Positions 23,190 through 35,100 of a stretch of 64,000 bases of DNA are shown here, piece after piece (positions within the stretch are counted from its first letter, which is position 1; each line of letters opens with the position of its first letter). The stretch comes from Deinandra increscens subsp. villosa (Eukaryota > Streptophyta > Magnoliopsida > Asterales > Asteraceae). The position numbers and the translations under genes are program-made. Where the stretch lies: assembly GCA_039602395.1 (NCBI GenBank), contig JBCNJP010000018.1:2914001-2978000 (forward strand). The letters run 5' to 3'. A model generated the notes under the pieces. That model was given only the letters and a program-made list of their open reading frames with translations. It was not told the origin of the DNA and ran no database searches.

Positions 23190-26100
23190 ATGTCTGGAAG
23201 AGGAAACGGAAGAGGCAACATAAGCATGACGCCTGCACAGCTGCAAGCAATGATTACTGAACATGTGCAAGCCGCGGTGGCAGCCGTCCAAGCTGCATAT
23301 GCCGCACAGGGTAACTATTATGCCGGTTAAGGCACAAAGCAATTATATCTATGACCTGTTTAATTTTAAAATCCGAACTATTTATGCATCAGGAAACCAC
23401 CACCACTGCACGTTCAAGTCCTTCATGGACTGTAAGCCGATGACATTTTCCGGCGAAGAAGGAGCTGTAGGACTCCTCAGGTGGATTGAGAAGTCCGAAA
23501 AGGTTTTCTCCATGTGTAACTGCCCAGCTGAAAGCAAGGTGAAGTTTGCTACTGGTACCTTCGAAGGAGCTGCACTCTCCTGGTGGAACGCTGAAATTCA
23601 GATGGTTGGGCTAGACGCGGCTAATAACATGCAGTGGGCAGCATTTAAGGATCTGATTATGGAGGAATACTGTCCACGTGACCAAGTCAAGAAGCTTGAG
23701 GGTGAATTCCTGAATTTGAAGATGTCTGGGTCTGAAATCGAACAGTACACTGCACGGTATCATGAGTACGAGGTTTTGTGCCCCTCAATGGTCGATGCTG
23801 AGTTCAAACGCATTGAGCGTTATCTGGAAGGCCTCGCGCCTCAAATCAAAGGATTGGTGACTGCCAGCAACCCCGCGACCGTACAGCAAGCCATTCGTTT
23901 GGCTCACAAACTTACTGATCAAGAGGTCGAGAAAGGTACTCTACCTGCGAAAGCCACCGAGAAGACTGCCCTTAGTGGCAAGAGAAAAGCTGATGATGAA
24001 GCTCCTGAGAACTCAATGAATGTTCAGAGTGTTGGGAACAGCACTGGGAGGTCTTATAACTCCCAAGGTCAAAGCAAGAGGTCTGGGAATAACAGTGGCA
24101 ACTACCGCCAGGGCGGAAATGGTCAGAGCAACTACAAGGGTAACCTACCCATGTGCAACAAATGTGGGAAGCATCATGCTGGTGTTTGTAGGAAGAGTCT
24201 GAGCTGTGAAAGGTGTGGTAAGGGAGGCCACGAAGCGAAGGACTGTTGGGCGATTCTGCCTGAGCAACAAAACCGCCCCAGAAGGAACAACAACAACAAT
24301 CATGGGAACAACTATGGGAACAATCGGGGCAATGGAAACAATGGCCAGAACCGCAACAATGAAGCTCCCAGGGGAAACGGTAACGGGAATTGTTATGAAT
24401 GTGGTGCTCCAGGCCACATTAAAAGAGACTGCCCTCAGCTAAGAAGACAAGGGAACGGAAATCAGGGAAATAACGGTGGGAATGGTAACGGTGGAGGTAA
24501 TGGTAATGGGAATGGCAATGGTAATGGTGGAAACGGAAATGGTGGAAATGGTAGAGGTCGAGCTTTCGTCATGGGCCAGGGTGAAGCTCGCAATGACGCC
24601 AACGTGATTAATGGTAAATTTATTTTGAACGGTTTCTTTGCTACTGTTTTATTTGATTCTGGTGCTGAAAGAAGCTTTATTTCCACTAAATTTGCTAGAC
24701 TAATTAATGCTAAATCGATCGACTTAGACGCTAAATATGTGGTAGAACTAGCAAATGGTAAACTTCATGATACGACTCAGATAGTTAAGGGCTGTAAGTT
24801 AGAACTAGCTGGCCATACCCTAGGAATTGACCTTATGCCTTTCCCGATTGGTAGTTTCGACGTCATAGTAGGAATGGATTGGTTATCTGAAAACCGTGCC
24901 GAAATTCTGTGTCAAGAGAAAGTGGTTCGTATCCCACTCGAAGACGGTAAAGTATTAACGGTTCAAGGTGAGAAAGGTGGAACAGTCACCGGCATTATTT
25001 CATTCCTTAAAGCTCAGAAATGCCTCCGTAAGGGTCACTTCGCGATTCTTGCAAACGTCACTGACACGACACATCCCGAGCGCAAAATTGATGATTACCC
25101 GATAGTTCGCGACTTCCGAGATGTATTTCCTGAAGATCTGCCTGGCTTGCCTCCATTTCGACAAGTTGAGTTTGGGATTGATTTAGCTCCAGGTGCCGCT
25201 CCGATCGCACGCGCACCTTACCGATTGGCTGTAAGTGAACTCAACGAACTCTCCTCACAACTGCAAGAGCTACTCGACAAGGGGTTTATTCGTCCAAGTT
25301 CGTCTCCATGGGGAGCTCCGGTACTGTTTGTTAAGAAGAAGGATGGAACGTTCCGCATGTGCATTGACTACCGAGAGCTTAACAAAGTTACGATCAAGAA
25401 TCGGTATCCACTTCCTCGAATCGACGATCTCTTCGATCAACTGCAAGGTTCAAGCTACTACTCAAAGATCGATCTACGGTCTGGATATCACCAACTTCGT
25501 GTTCGTGAAGAGGATGTTCCTAAGACTGCTTTCAGAACTCGATATGGTCATTACGAGTTCTTAGTTATGCCATTTGGGCTAACTAATGCACCTGCTGTAT
25601 TTATGGATCTGATGAATCGAGTGTGCAAACCGTACCTCGATAAGTTTGTGATAGTCTTCATCGACGATATTTTGATCTACTCCAAGTCAAAGGAAGAACA
25701 CGAGGAGCATCTGCGTCTTATTTTGGAATTGCTTCGCAAGGAACAGCTCTACGCCAAGTTTTCAAAGTGCGACTTTTGGATCCGCGAAGTCCAGTTTCTT
25801 GGACACATTGTTAATGAGGAAGGAATTCATGTCGATCCAGCCAAAGTGGAAGCAATAAAGAACTGGTCTACCCCAAGAGCGCCAACAGAAATCCGACAAT
25901 TTTTAGGACTTGCCGGATATTATCGAAGGTTTATTAAGGGTTTCTCTCAAATAGCTCAACCCTTAACAGCCTTAACGCACAAAGGAGTGCAATACAGATG
26001 GGGTGAGAAAGAAGAGCGCGCGTTCCAAACGCTTAAAGATATGTTATGTTCGGCTCCAATTCTTGCGTTACCCGATGGAGTTGACGACTTTGTGGTTTAC

Positions 26101-27948
26101 TGTGATGCATCAATCCAAGGACTCGGTTGCGTGTTGATGCAACGAGACAAAGTGATTGCCTATGGGTCCAGGCAACTAAAAGATACTGAAAAGAATTATA
26201 CAACGCATGATTTGGAAATGGGAGCCGTTGTTCATGCACTCAAGATTTGGAGACACTACCTATACGGAACAAAGTGCACAATATTCACCGATCATAAAAG
26301 TTTACAGCACATCTTTGATCAGAAAGACCTCAACATGCGGCAAAGAAGGTGGGTTGAATTACTGAACGATTATGATTTGGCTATTAAATATCATCCGGGA
26401 AAAGCAAATGTGGTGGCAGATGCCCTAAGCAGAAAAGAGTACGAAAAGCCTCGTCGGGTACGAGCGCTTCAACTTACAATACATTCAGGATTGCCGGATC
26501 GGATCCGTGACTGCCAACGAGAAGCTTTGAAAGCAGAAAACTTCGCAGCTGAAGCACTGCGTGGTGTAGATGGCCATTCTGAAGTTAAGTCCGATGGACT
26601 CACGTACTATAATGACAGAATCTGGGTTCCATTGTTTGGAAATCTCCGTGAGCTCGTGATGGACGAGGCTCACAAGTCAAGATACTCGGTACACCCCGGA
26701 TCAGATAAAATGTATCAGGACTTGAAAAATCTTTATTGGTGGCCGAATATGAAAGCCGACATTGCTCGATATGTGGCTAAATGCTTAACCTGCTCAAGAG
26801 TCAAGATTGAATACCAAAAGCCTTCTGGTTTACTGCAACAACCAAAGATCCCAGAATGGAAATGGGAGGACATCTCCATGGATTTTGTAACGGGACTACC
26901 TCATCGATCAAATCAACCGGATGCGATTTGGGTTGTCATCGATCGGTTAACCAAATCTGCACATTTTATCCCGATGAAGGAAAGTGATAATATGGATAAA
27001 TTGACAAAGCTGTACATCGACAAAATTGTGAAGCTTCACGGTGTGCCTAAGACTATCATTTCCGATCGAGATCCTCGATTTACTTCCCGATTATGGCAAT
27101 CAATGCAGGAAGCATTGGGAACCCGACTAGATATGAGTACAGCCTATCACCCACAAACAGATGGTCAATCGGAACGAACCATTCAAACCTTAGAAGATAT
27201 GCTCCGAGCTTGCGTCCTTGACTTTGGGAAAGATTGGGAGACTCACCTTCCACTGGTGGAGTTCTCTTACAACAATAGTTATCATTCAAGTATAGGTGCT
27301 GCACCTTTCGAAGCACTGTATGGCAGAAAATGTAGATCGCCCGTGTGTTGGGCTGAAACGGGTGAGAAAGGGCTCACTGGACCGGAAGTTATCCATGATA
27401 TGACCGAGCGAATTATTCAAATCAGGCAACGGCTAGCTGCAGCGCGTGATCGACAAAAGAGTTATGCCGACAAACGCCGAAAACCTCTAAAGTTTGAGGT
27501 GGGTGACAAAGTATTGTTGAAGGTATCTCCCTGGAAGGGAGTGATACGCTTCGGGAAGCGTGGAAAGTTAAATCCTCGCTACATCGGTCCGTTTGAAATT
27601 ATTGGGGAAGTAGGCCCGGTGGCCTATCGATTGCAACTCCCTGCTGAACTCGATGGAGTTCACAACGTGTTTCACGTTTCCAATCTAAAGAAATGTCTGG
27701 CTGAAGACATTGAAATAATTCCTCTGGAGGAATTGGAAATTGACGAACATCTGAGATTTATTGAGCAACCGGTAGAAATCATGGGACGCGAGGAGAAAGC
27801 CCTCAAACGTAGCAAGATTCCGATCGTCAAGGTGCGATGGAACTCAAGGCGTGGACCTGAATATACTTGGGAGCGAGAGGATCAAATGAAGAAAAAGTAT
27901 CCTCACTTGTTCGAGCAAACGTCCACGGAAACTCATGGTATGATTTAA
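23190..27948 (+). CDS. Tekay gag-pol polyprotein
   Basis: The long frame 23263-27948 (1561 codons) encodes a Gag capsid region, zinc knuckles (CERCGKGGHEAKDC near residue 315, CYECGAPGHIKRDC near 377) and an Asn/Gly-rich linker. It continues with protease (LFDSGAERSF, about 465), reverse transcriptase (FRMCIDYRELNK to FIDDILIYS, about 600-880) and RNase H (VYCDAS, about 948). Integrase has an HHCC finger near 1130-1180 and Asp-Asp-Glu near 1207, 1268 and 1304. A chromodomain-like tail ends it. A better Gag start is the ATG at 23190, with a typical Gly/Arg start, but this frame stops at 23328. An 82-bp GT...AG segment (23311-23392) separates it from the long frame, and leaving it out keeps the phase. 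No stop interrupts pol, so enzymes may be functional. It replicates by reverse transcription and integrates into the nuclear genome. Confidence 0.93.
23311..23392 (+). other. Putative 82-bp intron in Tekay gag
   Basis: Starts GTAACTATTATG, ends TTTATGCATCAG, and is much richer in A+T than the flanking gag sequence. The 5' gag frame and the main frame are in phase across it. Whether it is spliced or is a small inactivating insertion cannot be told from DNA alone. Confidence 0.5.
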
Positions 27949-28090
27949 TTTTGGGGACCAAAATTCCTTAACAGGAGGAGGATGTGACAACCCTAAAACT
28001 TTTTGCTTTCTTTCCCCAGCGACGACAGCAACGACGACAGCTGATGCTGCGAACGCTACGACACAAGAATAATTTTCGGGACGAAAATTC

Positions 28091-28107
28091 CAATTTCAGG
28101 GGAATGA
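28091..28107 (+). other. Tekay polypurine tract
   Basis: CAATTTCAGGGGAATGA ends directly at the 3' LTR start TGTGACACC. A second, similar junction (AGGAGGAGGA then TGTGACAACCC) lies at 27975-27995. Confidence 0.7.
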
Positions 28108-30654
28108 TGTGACACCCGAGAATTTCAAGGTTAACTTCCGTTAGACAAATCCGTTAGTTACGTTATAAGTGTTAACTTAGTAACTAATGCTTAACTAGGC
28201 CGAATGCGTCCACGTCCTTTGGTTGATCACCGAACCCGCCCATATGTGCTATGTGCTTATTTACTTAATGTTATTATGTGCAATGTGATTTAAACGCATG
28301 ATTTAGTGTTAAAGAATAAAAATGAAAACTTGCCTTTTTGGTCGCCAGCGAAACTACCGGGCGAAACTATAGTGTCGCCCGGCAGCTAGCTGAACTACTC
28401 GATCAACACGTGACCAGAGCTAGTTTCGCCTGGCCAGCGAAACTGCCAGCGAAACTAGCCTCTGATATAAATAATCTTAATAAACCCTAGTAGCCTCATT
28501 TTGCCTAAACCACACAACAAACACACACACACTCTCCTGCCTCGAGATTTCTGGTCAGCTGAGGATCACCAAGGATTACCAAGATCTCAGCCTTGAAGAT
28601 CATTCATCCGGATCCTAAGATCAAACCGTGAGTCTCCAAAAACCACCATTCATGTGTTTTCTTTGTATTTCTCTTAAAAGCATGCCTAAATCTACATGAA
28701 ATCACTTGATCTCTTAACATGTTGCTTAGGAATGCTATATCTACCATAAAGTCAGAAACTTTACGTGTAAAAACAAACCATGATGATGATTTATGCAATT
28801 TTGGTCATTTTAGGGTTTAGAAGTGTTTTTAGAGATTTGATGATTAAAATGCATGTTAAACGTGTTAAAGCTGCTTGATTTATGTTGGTAAATGCCCATG
28901 AATGCTAGATAATGAATTGCATGTAAGATCAGAAGCTGTTAGGTTGATTTTTAGGCAAATCCGTATATTCTTCGCGACCAGCGAAACTGCGTGTTCTCTG
29001 GGCGAAACTAAGTAGCGAAACTATATCTCCTTCCAGCGACACTACCCAGCGAAACTATAGTGTCGCCGGGTAACCTGACCAGACCAGCTCGAACGAAACT
29101 ACCGAGCGAAATACCTGAACGAAAGTTCAAACCAGTTTCCCTGCGAAACTAGGCTAGCGAAACTGCGTCAGCAGTTTCGGGCGAAACTAGCCTAGCGAAA
29201 CTGTGTCACCGGGCATTGCCTAGCGAAAGTGCTGCCCGTGCACCTAGCGAAACTGCCTAGCGAAACTGTGCTAGCGAAACTAAGACCTGACCTAAAAACC
29301 AAACTTGTGAAATTTGCTTAAGTGTTATGCCATGACTTACATGATTATGCCATGATGAAACATGCTTGATATCTGATTTATATGAACCCTTGTTTATGAT
29401 CAACCATTGGTGTCGTGTGTCGGTATGTCGAGTCATAGTTGCAACGTGCTATGTTATGGGCCATAGTGACGTTAAGTAAAGATTAGACACGAAACTAATA
29501 CTTAAGACCTAAACGTGTTCTAGGTCTTCGTTAAACAACAATATTTGGATTACTTGAAGTGTAGCAGTGCAACCAAAGGTGAGTGTCACTAACCCGCTTA
29601 CTGTGAGTCCGTTTGGGCCACACCGAATAACTTAACGAAAAACAATGCTGATAAACTCTAGAGTGCTAGGCACCTACCAATGAACAAGAGAACTCGGGAT
29701 GCTCGGCACCCACTTGATGAACTGAAGTGTTTTATGGGAAACACTTGTGGACTACAAACAAACTATTTTTCTGAAACAAAACTGAAAACGTTTTAATATG
29801 GCTAGTGTAGGTTAAAGTCTGAACCACATGATATCACATGTTTTCTAAGGATGCCTTATAACTTAAAAGTCCTCAACTTAATTGTGCCATTAATTTGTGA
29901 AAGCGAGGGGATGTTGGGTAGATCTACTGGAGTTTGACAAACTCCGCCCCGTGGCACGGGGAGTGCACGGAGGAACAATATCAGCCTATTTGACCGTGGT
30001 CCCGAGAGGACACGGGGGAGGCAAAAACCGCGATGACGTAGGTCCGCACCGTACGGGATGGCTCGGCCCCCACAAAATAAGTCAGCTTTGGTACAAACTT
30101 CCTTAGAGCATGGAACAACGGATTAGCTACCCGCGATATCGGTTGAGTCCTTTAACTTTACGGAACTAGTACATACCCGATGACGTAGGTCACGGACAAA
30201 CCATTTATAAACTGAGAATTAATTACGAGCATTGCTTTTCACAAATAAATATTTTGTAAGTACATCTTGACACGAATTATGATTATGAGACCGGGCCAAT
30301 GCATGACAAGCCCACTGTGAACTCACCAACCGTTAGGTTGACACTTGCGTGGTTTAAACTTTTGCAGATCGCTAAGGAGTATCCACCGGAGGTTGGCATG
30401 GCACGTGAAGACTCTTTATTTTTGATTTAAACTTAAATTGGGAATTTATAAAACAATGAATTATGTAAGGCACGTGGTTAGTGCCAAGGATAATTATTTT
30501 TTTCCGCTGCGTATGTAATTTAAGACTTTGATTTATAACTTGTGTTTGAACTAACCCTGATTCGTTTAGTATTTGTAACTATGGTTGTGGATCCTGGTCT
30601 AGTCGCGCCCCTTAACGGTATAAACTCCGTTAGTGGTATTTTGGGGGTGTGACA
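28108..30654 (+). repeat. 3' LTR of the Tekay element
   Basis: Nearly identical to 20098-22642. Differences are at 28991, 30252-30253, three adjacent bases near 30413-30415, two one-base indels near 30487 and 30505, and one substitution near 30529. Confidence 0.96.
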
Positions 30655-30759
30655 TTCTTCCTAAGGGAAAAAATATCTTCAGGATTAATCAAAGCTGTTG
30701 GTATTAAGTCCGATGTTCAGCCTGCAGATGTTTTTACCAAAAGTTTGTTTGTAAACTAA
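30655..30759 (+). pseudogene. C-terminal end of the interrupted copia pol
   Basis: Continues the RNase H region after the Tekay element: it repeats the TTCTT codons, then reads LREKISSG and QPADVFTKSLF, the usual copia C-terminal motif, and stops at 30757. The family normally extends further, so a nonsense change probably shortened it. Confidence 0.9.
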
Positions 30760-30810
30760 CATGACAAGTTATGTAGTCTGTTGGGTATGTTTAACAGTTT
30801 TGGTATATTG

Positions 30811-30823
30811 AATTGAGGAGGGG
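30811..30823 (+). other. Copia polypurine tract
   Basis: AATTGAGGAGGGG immediately before the 3' LTR start TGTTGAAG. Confidence 0.8.
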
Positions 30824-31325
30824 TGTTGAAGATATCTATTGTTTCTATCTTCAATTCAATATTTCTCATAAAATGTTAATATAGTGTTACATTTTATACT
30901 TTCTGGTTTAACTAATGTGTTGTATTTTTTATATATTAATTTATTTAGGTAAGTGGGCTTGGAAGGCTTGCTGGGCTGAAGCTGAGATTTGGGCTTAGAG
31001 GACTTGCGGGCTAAGGCAGCTGAGGAGAAGTCTCGGTTGTTCACCGAGTATATAAGTGAAGACTTAGGAGATTTAGGGATAACACACCCTCACTTTACAA
31101 CCGCTTATCGTTTTCTCTCTCGTTCTAGGGTTTCAATCTTCAATCATCTTGATTGAAGATTTCACCGTTCAGTCGCTGTGTTCTTCCGTGTGTGTTCCTG
31201 TAATCAAAGTGTGCTTGTAATAGTCTTTGTTTTCTTGTTCTTTCCTTCAGTTTTTCGTACAATCTTTCTTTGAGAATTTATGTATTGTTGAGTGATTTCT
31301 CTTGTTGATATCATGTTTCGTAACA
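30824..31325 (+). repeat. 3' LTR of the copia element
   Basis: Same termini as the 5' LTR, followed by the ATGTG duplication. A short minus-strand ORF at 30856-31044 is not a gene. Confidence 0.95.
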
Positions 31326-31330
31326 ATGTG

Positions 31331-31963
31331 AGGGTCAAGGAATTGGGGCTCATGAAGATCGAATCCATGTTGAACTAGAGGTGGACCTCGTGCTGTACTT
31401 TGTGAGCTTAGAAATTACACTTCTTCCATTATCGTCTCTAGTTCCGAGGTTTGCTTCAACACACTAAAGGATAGGGTAGGTTCTACTTGACTTTCATCGT
31501 GGTGCTCTCTATCCATTATGAGACTCGTGTTGCAAGACGAACTTTCTTGTCGATATTTAGCACAAAGATCATTGATCATGATGTTTTGTGCCTCTATTCT
31601 ATGGAGTTGTTCCTCGGATTGCCTTACACTGATTTCCCCATGCTCAACCACTTCTTTGCTATAAGCAATCATTGGTTGTGGATGTGAAAGCAAATTGATT
31701 CCTTGTTGCAGCATCTCATATAACGATGGGTTAGGCTTAGATGAGGATGGTGGTATGCTAGGATCTTCAAATGGTTGCAAATAAGGATATGGTTCTTCAT
31801 ACTGATATGTGGGTTGCCCTTGATAATAATAACAATCTTGTGTATAATGGGGTTCTCCACATATCTCGCACCAAACCTCCATGTAAGAATCCCCTTGATC
31901 AAATTGGTATCCTCCACAGTAGCTCCCATAGTCATGATCCATGAGAAATACTGCAAATAACAC
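31331..31963 (-). pseudogene. Gag-like ORF fragment of the Athila-like element, right of copia
   Basis: Minus-strand frame of 182 codons (31963-31415), plus a short continuation to the copia boundary after a stop. It starts with a Tyr/Gly-rich segment and holds a zinc-knuckle-like CEICGEPHYTQDC (C-X2-C-X3-H-X4-C), then a Pro/Ser stretch and a possible helical segment rich in Glu, Gln and Arg. This is compatible with a Gag remnant but I cannot assign it to a named family. Confidence 0.5.
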
Positions 31964-32132
31964 TGAAACAAAAAAAAGATCTCGGGCACCAGATAGATAA
32001 AATAAAAAAGAACTAAAGTATATACAAAGATGTCAAATATATACAACATGTAAACAGAAAGAAAAAAACTAATAAATATAAAATAATTAAGTGGCTAAAT
32101 CAATGACTCGAATCTTTCTCAGAGTTGCCGCG

Positions 32133-32150
32133 TCCCCGGTAACGGCGCCA
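32133..32150 (-). other. tRNA-Asp-type primer-binding site of the Athila-like element
   Basis: On the minus strand TGGCGCCGTTACCGGGGA, nine bases inside the LTR end, matches the primer site of Athila/Tat elements (tRNA-Asp) with one mismatch. It fixes the element's orientation. Confidence 0.85.
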
Positions 32151-32159
32151 AAAACTTGA

Positions 32160-35100
32160 TGTCGTGTGAGTGTATATATATTTTTCAATAAGTTTTTCAC
32201 ACTTTGGTTTTAAATTTACAAAAATGATTATCACCTCGGAACTAAACCACACACGAATAAGCAAGTGTACCTATCGATTACTAATATAGCTTTGGTAAGA
32301 ACCAAGCATCGATCCAAAGACGCGAGAGCTCCTGGTACTAAATCTTTATCATTGTCTAGCCGATAATAGATGATGGATTGTTTCAATTGTTTTTTAACTA
32401 AATTAACTAGTAATTAATCTAAATAAAGCAAGTAACAAAGATGTGGATAATCAATAAAGGAAGAGATCACTTAGACTTGAATCCACCTAGCCGAACAATG
32501 TCAACATACATATATTTCCCATGAGATCATTTTCTACACATGAAACATGGGAATAGACTAGACCCCCGTCAAGGCTATCTAATCATATGACTGTTCGGAA
32601 AGCTAGAACGATAAACACACAATAGCCACCTAATTAAGTCACGCAATAAAATACCAATGATATAATTATGTTGATTATAAAGATGGCATGAACTCCTGTC
32701 AAGGTTATTTAATCCCATAATCCTTTGGAAAGCTAATACGATGAACACATATTAACCACCTCGAATCACATAATGAAAACAATATCATGAAGCTATTCAA
32801 CTTGTAAATATTTTATCAAGAATATATGAACTACGAATTTACGCTAGTAAACCAAAGTCACACATACACAATGATACAAGGGATTCACAACGAGTATAAC
32901 GACATTTCCAAGCATATACACAAGGATGCACATTTGTTAACAATCCTAAATATTTAAATCTCCATTCACCATTCCTATTCAAATGCCATGAACATACATA
33001 CTTGCATATATATTTTCATGAATAAATACCTTAACACATACGGTTTTCCAACATGATATGGTCAAGATACCCATGAGATTAAACATAAAATCAAGTCAAG
33101 CAAACACACATAACCATTGAAAAACATTCATAATATTGTTAAGGTCCTCAACATAATCATCACCAAAAAATATATGTAGATCGTCAAAGTTTAACTAGGA
33201 TTCATCTAGTCTAAGTGAATCAAGAGTTTAGCTCATACTAGCTACAAAAACACCCAAAAGACCACTTATAAAATCGGAGAGAAACATGTCTAACGATGAT
33301 GAATCAAACCGAAATTAAAGTGTAGATGGGTTGAGAAATACTTGAATCTCCTTCCGAGATGACGATCTTCACGTTCTTTATGAAGTTGAGATGAGATGAA
33401 ACTTGAATTTTAGAGATGGAGTATTAGGGTCTTTTTCTTCTCTCTTTCTCCTCTCTTTTTATACTCCTCCAAAAGTTAAAATAAATATCTTCCTCTCCCC
33501 TCAAGAAAATATGTGGCTAATAACCCATTATCCTCAAACATACGGCTGGCAAATAAGATGATACACCAACCAAGAATAACCCCACTTGGGGTATTAAATG
33601 AGTAGATGATAAATCCTCTAGTGGTGAATTAAAGGAAACACAAAGGAGACTAGAGGAATTTTCCTCTAGTGAGGCTGAAGGGACCAGGGGAATTTTCCTC
33701 TAGTGAAGCTTTGAGTGGGGACAAGGGGATTTTTCCTCTAGTGAAGCTTGAGCAGGGGAATTTTCCTCTGGTAGGGAACGTTTTAGCTTGCCTTCTTTTG
33801 AAACCTATAACAATAAATATAAACAAATTAAGAACCAGTTTCTAAAAATATAACATAAAAACTCGTTTAAATGAGGGATAATGTGTATGATTTATATATA
33901 CGAGCAAAAGTCCCGCGCGTTGCTGCGGAGTGAAAGTTTTTGTGAACATTTGCATACATTCATATAATACAAAAGTAACTATAACTATAGTCATATATAA
34001 CCTTTTTTTTACTTGTCAGGGGTGCTAATTTGCTCCTAAATCAACTAAACACCCTTGATTGATCATATTAGAGTTACATGTACTTGATTAATCTCTAGCT
34101 TATTAATAACTTTATCAAATAATATCTTAGCCATTAGTGCGTTTCAATCTAGGATCCGTTGTTAATGTTGTAGTACAAAGCATTATTTTGTCAGCAATAA
34201 AATTTTTTAAAAGATATAAGTGTGTTGAATGTATTGACTGTTTCTCAAAGTGTTGAAATGTCTTGAATGTATTGATTGTTCTAGTTAAGCTCATATTTCC
34301 TTGTATATCAGGTTGCATGTTCTAAGAAGCCTAACATATGTTGGTAGTTTTTAAACAATTATTTGCAAATGAGTATTTTTTATATGAAAGTCTTTATAAA
34401 GCTATCTTATCATGTGTGTAAGCGGAAAGTAAACTTGTAACACACTAAATCTAGATTAGATAGAAAGAAAATAAATCTTTGAGCAAGGAATAAAACATAG
34501 CAATTAAAAAGTAATATGAGTTTGAAAACCTTTTAGGCTCAGATTTTAGAACTAATCATCATAGACGCAGCTATTGGGTAATTGGTATCCCAAATCAATT
34601 ACAACAACCAACAAATAACATAAGCAAATAGAAAAACAAAATTTGTAAGAAGAAAGAAACATAATAGGTAGGTAATGGATCATAATGAGCTCAGATCTTG
34701 AAAGGATCATTAGAGTCTTAAAAGACTAAGTCTTAAAAGACTAAGATGAGATAGAAGGCTGAGGTCAAACCACGGCTGCGATAAACAAAGAGTTTACGCG
34801 CCACGCCGTAAAGGCAACCATCAAAGCCAAAAAAAAGGAATCATCATCGCCCGATCCAAAATATTAAGTCACCGGAACAGTAAACACCAAAGCCATATAA
34901 ACAATAGGCATCATCAGAATAGTAAGGCATCACCGGATCAATAAGCATCGCCATCAAGTAAATAAAAACCGATGCATCCGAAAAAGTTAAAATGATACCG
35001 GTAACACAAAATTCAGACTTGCTGTTACAGAAAGCCATCAGGAAATTCCACATCAGGAAACAACACACAGAAAGCCATCACATCCATACAGGCTCTGGCC

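Larger units (their letters stand above)
20098..30654 (+). mobile_element. Tekay-type Ty3/gypsy chromovirus retrotransposon
   Basis: A 10,557-bp element with LTRs of 2545 and 2547 bp, a tRNA-iMet primer site, gag-pol in one frame, a polypurine tract and a perfect TTCTT duplication. Long LTRs, gag and pol in one frame, and a C-terminal chromodomain-like segment (IPIVKVRW...TWERED) fit the Tekay/Del lineage. By eye the LTRs differ by seven substitutions and two single-base indels (about 99.7% identity), so it is by far the youngest datable insertion in the window. Confidence 0.96.
16187..31325 (+). mobile_element. Ty1/copia LTR retrotransposon with a nested Tekay insertion
   Basis: LTRs of 501 and 502 bp (16187-16687 and 30824-31325) begin TGTTGAAGATATC and end TTTCGTAACA. 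A perfect 5-bp duplication ATGTG flanks the element (16182-16186 and 31326-31330). Pol is in the plus orientation. By eye the LTRs differ at about ten bases and one indel (about 2%). The element cannot move on its own: most of gag is missing, integrase is frameshifted and RNase H is split by the Tekay element. Confidence 0.96.

Noticed and set aside
24145..24686. Minus-strand frames opposite the gag zinc-knuckle region
   Set aside because: Shadows of the Asn/Gly-rich coding strand; biased composition only.
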